NCBI RefSeq assembly: GCF_041021895.1
Contig: NZ_CP157431.1
Coordinates: forward strand, 1 to 5,290
Reading direction: 5' to 3'
From: Acinetobacter sp. XH1741
Lineage (GTDB): Bacteria > Pseudomonadota > Gammaproteobacteria > Pseudomonadales > Moraxellaceae
DNA: 5,290 nucleotides
The translations under genes were made by a program, and so were the position numbers. Each line of letters starts with the position of its first letter. Within the stretch, counting starts at the first letter, position 1. The notes under the pieces were generated by a model. The model was given only the letters and a program-made list of their open reading frames with translations. It was not told the origin of the DNA and did not search any database. Shown here piece by piece: positions 1 to 4,330 of the stretch.

Positions 1-531
1 AATTGAACCGCCACCATCACCAGCGCCTGCAATTGGAACTAAACCGCCAGCAACAGCCGATGCTGAACCGCCAGAAGAGCCACCACTATTATGTTTTAAA
101 TTCCAAGGGTTATGACAAGTACCCCAAGCATCAGGTTCAGTAATGCCTTTGATCCCAAACTCAGGCGTATTGGTACGGCCGAATGTAATAATACCTGTTT
201 CTTCCCAACGATTGACAATTTCAGCATTAAAATCAGGCGTATAGTTTATATTTTTGAGTGCTTGGCTTCCGTACGAGGTTGGAATACCTTGATATTCTTG
301 AAATAAGTCTTTGACCAAAAAGGGAACACCAGCAAACATACCTGATTTAGGTTGATGGGCACGATGTTTTGCTTGCTCATACATTGGAATAATGACTGCA
401 TTAAGCTTTGGGTTAACCAGAGCTGTACGTTCTAATGCGATTTCCAATAACTCAGAAGGATGAACTTGCTTTTGCTTGATCAACTGAGCTAAACCTAAAC
501 CGTCGTATTGGATGTATTCAGAAAATTTCAT
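1..531 (-). CDS. NylA-like amidase, N-terminal part (gene continues across the window ends)
   Basis: This is codons 1-177 of an amidase signature (AS) family hydrolase; the rest lies at 5290-4331. AS enzymes cleave amide bonds with a Lys-cisSer-Ser triad. Here Lys74 lies in GVPFLVKDL, Ser152 in the GGSSGGS loop and the nucleophile Ser176 in GDGGGSI, one codon before the window edge. From memory, 6-aminohexanoate cyclic-dimer hydrolase NylA has its triad at 72/150/174 and similar segments (VNPxxNAVIIP, FAGVPxLxKDL, TEPxAWG), so this is the closest characterised relative I recognise; the substrate is unproven. Start: ATG at 531-529 has AAGGG at 545-541, 9 nt upstream, and fits the family N terminus. 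An in-frame ATG at 606 would add 25 residues (beginning MLIQAVCG) and is less likely. No signal peptide is seen, so the enzyme is probably cytoplasmic. I see no convincing promoter between 532 and 641. Confidence 0.93.
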   Translation of the reverse strand, partial: MKFSEYIQYDGLGLAQLIKQKQVHPSELLEIALERTALVNPKLNAVIIPMYEQAKHRAHQPKSGMFAGVPFLVKDLFQEYQGIPTSYGSQALKNINYTPDFNAEIVNRWEETGIITFGRTNTPEFGIKGITEPDAWGTCHNPWNLKHNSGGSSGGSASAVAGGLVPIAGAGDGGGSI

Positions 532-533
532 AG

Positions 534-545
534 CCTTTATCCCTT
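534..545 (-). promoter_or_regulatory. Ribosome binding site of the amidase
   Basis: AAGGG at 545-541 lies 9 nt before the ATG at 531. A second purine run, AAAGG at 538-534, is too close to be the main site. The AAGGG supports the 531 start over the in-frame ATG at 606. Confidence 0.55.
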
Positions 546-641
546 CAGCTAAATTTTTATAAAGTAGAGGCACTTGCAAAACTCCACAAACAGCCTGAAT
601 TAACATTTTTTGAAAAAAGTTGTAGATGTTAAAATGAGCTT

Positions 642-1058
642 TGAACCGTACCGGGTTTGTCGGAGACTTTTTTATTTAAGTTAAGCCACCTGACCTAACG
701 GGTTAATCTTATCATAGTACATTGCTTCAAACTCAAAAGGCGATACATAACCCAGTGCACTGTGTACACGCTTTTTATTGAACCAATCTACCCAGTTTAG
801 TGTCGCAAGTTGTACATCTGCTAAACCTTGCCAATCTGCTTTTAAATATTCAATCACCTCTGTTTTGTATAAGCCATTCACCGTTTCAGCCAGAGCATTA
901 TCGTATGAATCACCCGTTGTACCGACTGATGCTCGTAAATTTGCTGCTTCTAAACGATTGGTATAGCGAATGGAAAGATATTGCACACCTCTGTCGGAAT
1001 GATGAATCACATTCTTTGGCATGCCTCGATCATGCAATGCTTGCTCAATATTTGACAC
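642..1058 (-). mobile_element. IS3-family insertion sequence remnant (one end plus transposase 3' part)
   Basis: The element's terminus is readable at 642, beginning TGAACCGTACCGGG, which matches the style of IS3-family (IS51-like) ends. It is followed 39 bp in by the stop of a transposase gene reading inward on the minus strand. The other end, OrfA and the first half of OrfB are absent: homology stops near 1050-1058, just after an in-frame TGA at 1064-1062. The remnant is about 0.4 kb of an expected 1.2-1.3 kb, so it cannot move by itself. With only one end left, a target duplication cannot be tested. It sits between the amidase upstream region and the repM terminator, at one edge of the presumed captured segment. 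The exact IS name is not assigned. Confidence 0.85.
681..1058 (-). pseudogene. Truncated IS3-family transposase OrfB (rve/DDE domain C-terminal part)
   Basis: The 125-residue reading frame is the C-terminal part of an IS3 OrfB transposase, the DDE strand-transfer enzyme. It holds the second catalytic Asp (D22, in HHSDRGVQY) and the Glu (E58, in SYDNALAETVNGLYKTE), exactly 35 residues apart as in the D(35)E signature of the family. It also has the downstream DWFNKKRVHSALGYVSPFEFE block and the expected C terminus. The first catalytic Asp, the helix-turn-helix of OrfA and the frameshift window are missing. The GTG at 1058 is only the first in-frame start codon after a stop at 1064-1062, not a genuine start. 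The fragment cannot catalyse transposition. In the element the transposase would have been about 270-290 residues, so more than half is lost. Confidence 0.9.
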
Positions 1059-1139
1059 AGGTCAACGCATCAGCTTGTTTAAGATATGGAGAAACAAGAT
1101 GATTGATCCCTAAAATCATAGCGCAACTCGGGTTTGATT
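1059..1139. other. Unassigned junction between the IS remnant and the repM terminator
   Basis: About 80 bp without a recognisable gene. On the minus strand an ATG at about 1121 opens a 24-codon frame (MILGINHLVSPYLKQADAL and on) that ends inside the IS remnant. In another frame IKPELRYDFRDQSSCFSIS can be read to a stop. Neither has a ribosome binding site. Either could be debris of a second element, but I do not recognise it. Confidence 0.4.
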
Positions 1140-1164
1140 AAAAAAAAGCCTCTTTTTTAAGAGG
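1140..1164 (-). terminator. Rho-independent terminator of repM
   Basis: Read on the minus strand, this gives CCTCTT, a 4-nt AAAA loop, AAGAGG, one C, and then a run of eight T (1147-1140). It lies 58 bp beyond the repM stop codon and would end the repM transcript before the IS remnant. Confidence 0.85.
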
Positions 1165-1221
1165 AGCTACAGCTGTGTCGGCTGGGACAATAATTTTGCA
1201 AGTTCTTCAGAGGATTAATTT

Positions 1222-2385
1222 TTACTGTTTGGCATTCACGTAGTCATAAAATTGAATTTGCTGTTTTGGGTCTTTTAGCATGATGCGAAGCCGTTGCATA
1301 AAATCATCTGGAGATTCGCTTTCCTGTTTTAAATGAGCGAATTTCTTGTCACGGGACATATTGAACGACAAGCTGTTCACCTGCATATTTCGCAATTCAA
1401 TAAACTTAGGTTCATCGACCTGTTTGATTGGTGCAGATTGGATTTTTTTAGAACCAAAGCCGAGCTGTTCCAGTAGCGGGTAAAACATCCTGAATTTTTT
1501 AGGCTCTAAAAGCATATCGGCAAGGCGTTTCGTAAAGTCTTCGGCTGACTCTCCGATCTCTGCATATTCGCTACCAACTTCGGGCATTTCAGATAATTTA
1601 TGTGCGAACAAATGCCGTTGGGCATCGGTCATTTCAACAAAAAAATCGGGTGTGTTTGGATCTCGTTTAGGGTCGATTTTTTGTTCTACTTTTGGCTGTG
1701 GTTTTTGTTTGAATCGGAATGAAAAACCACTAATTGAACGACCATTTTTATGTTGTTCTACCTTCACTTTAATGTCTGTTTTTTCATTAATTTGCTGTAA
1801 TGATGGTTCTAAAACACGACTTTTGAAATGATTCATTGCTTTGTATTCATTAGGTTCAACTCCTAACTGACTTCTGAAATCCGCTAGTTTCAAAATTGGA
1901 GTTTTACCTACCTCACGCCATGTTATCAATAGTTCATAAAGTCGTATTGCATACTTGCCTGTAAGTCCTGAAACTTGATTAATCTGATAGCTTGTAAAGT
2001 GTTTCTCAAGTCGTGTAATTAGTGGAACTACATCAGGGGCAAAGGTGATTTCTAGTAGAGCAGAATCATCAATGTATTTAATACGACTAACCCATCGTGA
2101 GCGAACAATACCAATCCCTTTTGATGTTTCTTCTTGGAATGAAAATTGTCGATCAAATAGGTTGTTTACAGCTTCTTTTAAAGCCTTGTAAGCACCTTCT
2201 TTTGTGACATTGAACTGTTTTGCATAATCACTGGCATGAATTTCTAACTTACTGTCAGCAGTAATTCCTTTCCCTGTTTCTCTAGCACTGATAATTGCCA
2301 ATAAAATTAACCTTTGTTCTGTTACCTCCAAGTTGTAACTGGCATTCATAAGAGCATTATCTTTTACAACTAACCCGCCTTTCAT
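1222..2385 (-). CDS. repM: Rep_3-family replication initiation protein RepM
   Basis: This 387-residue initiator belongs to the Rep_3 (PF01051) superfamily. Such proteins bind iterons at the plasmid origin, help open the duplex and load the host replisome. The N terminus has the conserved opening LVVKDNALMNASYNLEVTEQRLILLAI, followed by two winged-helix regions (roughly residues 20-120 and 130-225). A charged linker near 226-250 (PQPKVEQKIDPKRDP) leads to a C-terminal region with two related ~28-residue units (278-305 and 356-383) that share the pattern F..RL..ML..PK....FY. Start: the ATG at 2385 fits the family N terminus. A GTG at 2421 would add 12 residues but lies at the promoter -10 region and upstream of the expected transcript start. 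The ribosome site is poor (GGTG only), which suits low expression. The iterons lie just upstream and the terminator at 1164-1140 follows. Autorepression through the operator at 2410-2442 is likely. Confidence 0.92.
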   Translation of the reverse strand: MKGGLVVKDNALMNASYNLEVTEQRLILLAIISARETGKGITADSKLEIHASDYAKQFNVTKEGAYKALKEAVNNLFDRQFSFQEETSKGIGIVRSRWVSRIKYIDDSALLEITFAPDVVPLITRLEKHFTSYQINQVSGLTGKYAIRLYELLITWREVGKTPILKLADFRSQLGVEPNEYKAMNHFKSRVLEPSLQQINEKTDIKVKVEQHKNGRSISGFSFRFKQKPQPKVEQKIDPKRDPNTPDFFVEMTDAQRHLFAHKLSEMPEVGSEYAEIGESAEDFTKRLADMLLEPKKFRMFYPLLEQLGFGSKKIQSAPIKQVDEPKFIELRNMQVNSLSFNMSRDKKFAHLKQESESPDDFMQRLRIMLKDPKQQIQFYDYVNAKQ

Positions 2386-2442
2386 TAAGACACCATTATT
2401 TTTATGTATATTAAGACACACTATATTTTTATGTGTCTTAAT
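2384..2442. promoter_or_regulatory. repM operator: 11-bp inverted repeat plus a third half-site
   Basis: An exact 11-bp inverted repeat, ATTAAGACACA at 2410-2420 and its complement at 2432-2442, is separated by 11 bp. A third half, ATTAAGACAC, lies at 2384-2393 in direct orientation over the repM start codon. All three carry the GTGTC core that also occurs in the iterons (GTGTCGG). In iteron plasmids, an inverted repeat built from iteron-like halves over the rep promoter is the usual site where Rep dimers repress their own gene. That role is inferred here; the repeats themselves are seen. Confidence 0.7.
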
Positions 2443-2447
2443 GCAAA
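2420..2447 (-). promoter_or_regulatory. Candidate repM promoter
   Basis: On the minus strand a -35-like TTTGCA (2447-2442) and a -10 TATAGT (2425-2420, five of six matches to consensus) are spaced 16 bp apart. The transcript would start near 2413, inside the inverted repeat, and the ATG at 2385 is the first usable start. The -35 match is weak. Confidence 0.5.
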
Positions 2448-2518
2448 CTATTTGTGTCGGTATTGGTGTTTTTGAACAAACTATTTGTGTCGGTATGACA
2501 AACTATTTGTGTCGGTAT
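2444..2518. repeat. Three identical 20-bp iterons (plasmid origin)
   Basis: CAAACTATTTGTGTCGGTAT occurs exactly at 2444-2463, 2477-2496 and 2499-2518, all in one orientation. The start-to-start distances are 33 and 22 bp, that is three and two turns of the helix, so all copies face the same side of the DNA. They lie directly upstream of repM, next to an AT-rich stretch. That is the standard layout of a Rep_3 iteron origin, where RepM would bind as monomers. I found no perfect DnaA box (TTATNCACA) in 2400-2620. Confidence 0.92.
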
Positions 2519-2539
2519 GTCCTCTGAAACGCACGTATA

Positions 2540-2620
2540 TCAATACTTTCAAGGCTCTTAAAAGCATTTAAAAGCTTTTTATATTATTAAAAGCCCAAAA
2601 AAATAAAAAACGGCATTTAA
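2540..2620. other. AT-rich stretch beside the iterons, likely duplex-unwinding region
   Basis: This stretch is very AT-rich and contains TTAAAAGC three times (2558-2565, 2568-2575, 2587-2594), 10 and 19 bp apart, plus the A-run 2597-2610. AT-rich direct repeats next to iterons are the usual site of strand opening in such origins. Position and composition are seen; the role is inferred. Confidence 0.55.
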
Positions 2621-2691
2621 AACTGCCCTATGTTTTCGCTTTGCTCAAACTCTATTGAATCTCGCTGCGCTCGATTCCTGGGGGCAGTTTT
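2619..2691. repeat. Long-range inverted repeat with 53-nt loop, possible terminator
   Basis: AAAACTGCCC at 2619-2628 pairs perfectly with GGGCAGTTTT at 2682-2691, and T's continue to 2693. The loop contains two copies of the TCGCTnnGCTC motif and a small GAATC/GATTC pair. On the plus strand the right arm runs into T's, and on the minus strand the left arm is followed by an A/T-only run that is also T-rich. It could end transcription in both directions and shield the origin, or be an origin structure. The large loop makes a simple terminator uncertain. Confidence 0.45.
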
Positions 2692-2894
2692 TTCAAAGAC
2701 TGGCTAGGACGCTAAAAACAAAAATGGATTCGCTACGCTCATAAAGCTTTATGCTCGCTTCGCTCGTCATGGAGCCAATAACTGCCGTCGCTTTGCTCTG
2801 TAAATCTTGTTATGGAGCAATAGGAAGCTTGTAATCAGGGAAAAGAAAGGGGCGAAATTTTTATAACGCTCAGTCGCTCGTAGACACTCGCTCG
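2636..2894. repeat. Cluster of TCGCTnnGCTC repeats in the intergenic region
   Basis: Five copies of an 11-bp motif occur at 2636-2646, 2662-2672, 2730-2740, 2755-2765 and 2788-2798, all in one orientation, with central dinucleotides TT, GC, AC, TC and TT. Two shorter TCGCTCG copies follow at 2874-2880 and 2888-2894. A perfect 12-bp palindrome, ATAAAGCTTTAT, lies at 2741-2752 between copies 3 and 4. I see no open reading frame or RNA gene in 2519-2969. The function is unknown; similar short GC-rich motifs are seen between genes of other plasmids. Confidence 0.7.
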
Positions 2895-2896
2895 GT

Positions 2897-2924
2897 TTGT
2901 TGTTGAAAATCATATATTTAAAAT
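2897..2924 (+). promoter_or_regulatory. Candidate promoter of the 188-aa gene
   Basis: TTGTTG (2897-2902) and TAAAAT (2919-2924) are separated by 16 bp, about 45 bp before the start codon. The -10 matches consensus at five positions, the -35 only at its first three. An identical heptamer, CGTATAG, follows at 2930-2936 and 2952-2958, 22 bp apart, and could be an operator. Confidence 0.35.
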
Positions 2925-2956
2925 TCTATCGTATAGATTTATTAAAACTAACGTAT

Positions 2957-2961
2957 AGGAG
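2957..2961 (+). promoter_or_regulatory. Ribosome binding site of the 188-aa gene
   Basis: AGGAG lies 8 nt before the ATG at 2970. This is a strong Shine-Dalgarno match at good spacing and settles the start. It overlaps the second CGTATAG copy. Confidence 0.8.
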
Positions 2962-2969
2962 CAAATATT

Positions 2970-3536
2970 ATGGCTAAAGTTATCGGTATCTTTACAGGTA
3001 AAGATTTGAAGTGGATGGAATCAGAAGGCGGTTCAGGCTATTGGATAGTACGTACAGACCGTATTAAAAGTGCTGAATATGTAATTTTAATTCGAAATCA
3101 TAGAGAAACATGGGCGGTAAAAGATGGCTTAGGTCATGGTCAAGCCTTCATGGTTGGTAAAATTTCGGGCTGTATTCCGACTAAAAAACATGCTGGTAGA
3201 AAATTAATTCAAATTAGTGAATATGCACTGTTGCCAGACACAGAAAACTTTAAAAAGGCTTGGAAAAAATTAACAGCAGGTCAAAGATATCCAGTAGCTT
3301 ATTTGAATACCAATGATCTATTACAAAACATTGACCTTGATGTTGAAAAGCTTGAGTGGTCTGCCTTTAATGCAAATCCAAATGCAGAAACTGCTTCACA
3401 TGAATCTGAAATTATTGCTGAAGAAGCTGTAGACGAAACAAAAGAACTATCTGAAATTATTGCTGAAGCTAAAGAAATGATAGCTCATGCAGCAGGTATT
3501 GACGTGGATAAAGTTAATATCCAAATCAGTTTCTAA
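2970..3536 (+). CDS. Plasmid protein of unknown function, 188 aa
   Basis: I do not recognise a named family. The first ~130 residues look like a compact folded domain of mixed strands and helices: MAKVIGIFTGKDLKW, a GGSGYWIVRTDRI segment, the strand AEYVILIRN and a GRKLIQISEYALLPD block. Then comes an acidic helical linker (about 144-175) with SEIIAE twice, at 146 and 161. A short terminal unit, AKEMIAHAAGIDVDKVNIQISF (167-188), ends the protein. No signal peptide, membrane segment or DNA-binding motif is evident. The gene has a strong ribosome site, its own candidate promoter and a terminator 15 bp beyond the stop, so it is probably a real, separately expressed gene. It faces away from repM across the origin and converges with the 59-aa gene. 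A plasmid maintenance role is possible, but that is a guess from position only. Confidence 0.85.
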   Translation: MAKVIGIFTGKDLKWMESEGGSGYWIVRTDRIKSAEYVILIRNHRETWAVKDGLGHGQAFMVGKISGCIPTKKHAGRKLIQISEYALLPDTENFKKAWKKLTAGQRYPVAYLNTNDLLQNIDLDVEKLEWSAFNANPNAETASHESEIIAEEAVDETKELSEIIAEAKEMIAHAAGIDVDKVNIQISF

Positions 3537-3550
3537 TTAATTTTTTTTAA

Positions 3551-3587
3551 TAGCTCATAGCCATTTAGTTATGAGCTAATTTTTTTT
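3551..3587 (+). terminator. Rho-independent terminator after the 188-aa gene
   Basis: The stem TAGCTCATA (3551-3559) / TATGAGCTA (3570-3578) has nine pairs around a 10-nt loop. An A at 3579 is followed by eight T at 3580-3587. The orientation suits the plus-strand gene ending at 3536. The minus strand has A's rather than T's after the hairpin, so it is not bidirectional. The stop codon of the convergent 59-aa gene lies within the hairpin. Confidence 0.8.
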
Positions 3588-3748
3588 AAATATTCTTCAA
3601 AATCTTGCTTGTTTAAATCACCTGAAACGTACTGATCATAAAGTTTTTGATGATTTTCAGTGATTTCTAAATCGTAATATTCTCGATCTGATTTCTTTAA
3701 AAACACCTCTGACAAACGATTATTTTTTTCGGTATCACTTAATTTCAT
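3569..3748 (-). CDS. Small plasmid protein of unknown function, 59 aa
   Basis: The ATG at 3748-3746 has AGGAG at 3763-3759, 10 nt upstream, and the frame runs to TAA at 3571-3569. The product begins MKLSDTEKNNRLSEVFLKKS and ends DQYVSGDLNKQDFEEYLKKISS. It is highly charged (Lys, Asp, Glu) and predicted almost all helical, with no membrane segment. The C-terminal pattern YxxGDLxxxDFExYLKK recalls small antitoxins of the VbhA type, but no Fic-type toxin or other partner is present, so I do not assign that role. The leader ATAGGAGCA is identical to that of the 188-aa gene, which supports translation and hints at a common origin of the two leaders. The two genes converge with 32 bp between stops, and this stop lies in the other gene's terminator hairpin. 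Confidence 0.72.
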   Translation of the reverse strand: MKLSDTEKNNRLSEVFLKKSDREYYDLEITENHQKLYDQYVSGDLNKQDFEEYLKKISS

Positions 3749-4006
3749 GGTCTAAATGCTCCTATTTTGCGTTTATTGGCGGTTTTAGCTCTGTTTAGCT
3801 AGATTTCCCTGTTTTTGAGAAAAGGGCGCTTAAATGCGATTTTAGGCGGTTTTTACGCTATGGGGCGAAATTCGATATTGGGGTGTTGCTAACAAGCAAA
3901 TTTTTAGCGGTTTGGAGATTTATCATTTTCCGACAGCAGGAGGGAATGCACGCTTACTCGTTTCTCTTCGATAAACAAAAACCACCTTTGAAAAAGATAA
4001 AAATAA
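3749..4006. other. Non-coding stretch between the 59-aa gene and the cargo
   Basis: No convincing gene is seen. It holds related short motifs: GGCGGTTTT at 3778-3786 and 3845-3853, with a partial GCGGTTT at 3907-3913, and TTTAGCT twice (3784-3790 and 3794-3800). A perfect AGGAGG at 3938-3943 stands only 2 nt before an ATG at 3946, which is too close for good initiation. That ATG opens a frame running into the transporter fragment (see findings). Confidence 0.45.
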
Positions 4007-4042
4007 GCCCCAAAAGTTGGGGCGTTTTGAAATTTTTTTTAG
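4007..4042 (+). terminator. Hairpin terminator at the edge of the plasmid backbone
   Basis: GCCCCAA (4007-4013) pairs perfectly with TTGGGGC (4017-4023) around a 3-nt loop. It is followed by GTTTTGAAA and a long T run up to about 4041. This fits a rho-independent terminator on the plus strand. No complete gene is seen to end into it, so it probably served a backbone gene lost at the junction. It lies where recognisable transporter sequence begins. Confidence 0.7.
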
Positions 4043-4323
4043 AGCAACTTCTTGCACAATGTTTACATGCATTTAGTTTTGGCTTATTCCATTTGATTGC
4101 AATGAAAGTTATTTTCCAAAACTTTTCAGCAGAACAGCAGGGACGTGGTCAAGCACTCTATAGCACGATGTGGGGATTAGGCGTTGCATCAGGTAGTTTA
4201 TTAGCGGGACATTATTGGCAGATTTTTTCAGGCTCGACGATATTTCTCTGTGCGAGTATCGTCGTGCTATTGGGCTTGATGTTGGTAATTTGGCTGCCGA
4301 ATCAAGTTGAAACAACAGCCTAA
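4030..4323 (+). pseudogene. 3' fragment of an MFS transporter (MFS_1-like / HcaT-type)
   Basis: The last ~95 codons of a major facilitator permease remain, ending in TAA at 4321. Recognisable sequence starts near LLAQCLHAFSFGLFHLIAMK and continues with the conserved loop EQQGRGQALYSTMWGLGVASGSLLAGHYW. A final hydrophobic helix (IFLCASIVVLLGLMLVIWLP) and a short tail follow. This matches the C-terminal third of the MFS_1-like group that includes the 3-phenylpropionate transporter HcaT, normally about 380-400 residues with 12 membrane helices; here only about the last three or four helices remain. The frame is intact but the start is lost, so it cannot transport. It converges on the amidase with 7 bp between stops, an arrangement probably inherited from the chromosome. 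The upstream edge, near 4024-4035, is a recombination junction. Confidence 0.82.
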
Positions 4324-4330
4324 TGATCAT

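Noticed and set aside
112..306. Plus-strand frame of 64 codons
   Set aside because: It lies antisense to the amidase coding region and has no family features; it is a shadow frame.
607..634. Possible XerC/XerD (pdif) site, with half-sites 7/11 and 8/11 to the consensus I remember
   Set aside because: The match is carried by A/T bases expected in this composition, and no second site is found to flank a module.
778..1102. Two overlapping plus-strand frames (62 and 100 codons)
   Set aside because: Both lie largely antisense to the transposase fragment and resemble nothing known.
1174..1181. Iteron core TGTGTCGG downstream of repM
   Set aside because: It is a single 8-bp match without the rest of the iteron, compatible with chance.
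2386..2421. GTG at 2421 as the repM start (12 extra residues)
   Set aside because: It lies beside the -10 box and upstream of the expected transcript start; the family N terminus begins near the ATG at 2385.
2849..2859. GGGGCGAAATT also at 3862-3872, flanking the two unknown genes
   Set aside because: A few exact 11-bp repeats are expected by chance in 5.3 kb; the flanks do not extend the match, and neither copy has a XerD-like partner.
4109..4330. Minus-strand frame of 73 codons over the transporter fragment
   Set aside because: It is antisense to a clear MFS C terminus and abuts the amidase stop; no ribosome site or family pattern is seen.
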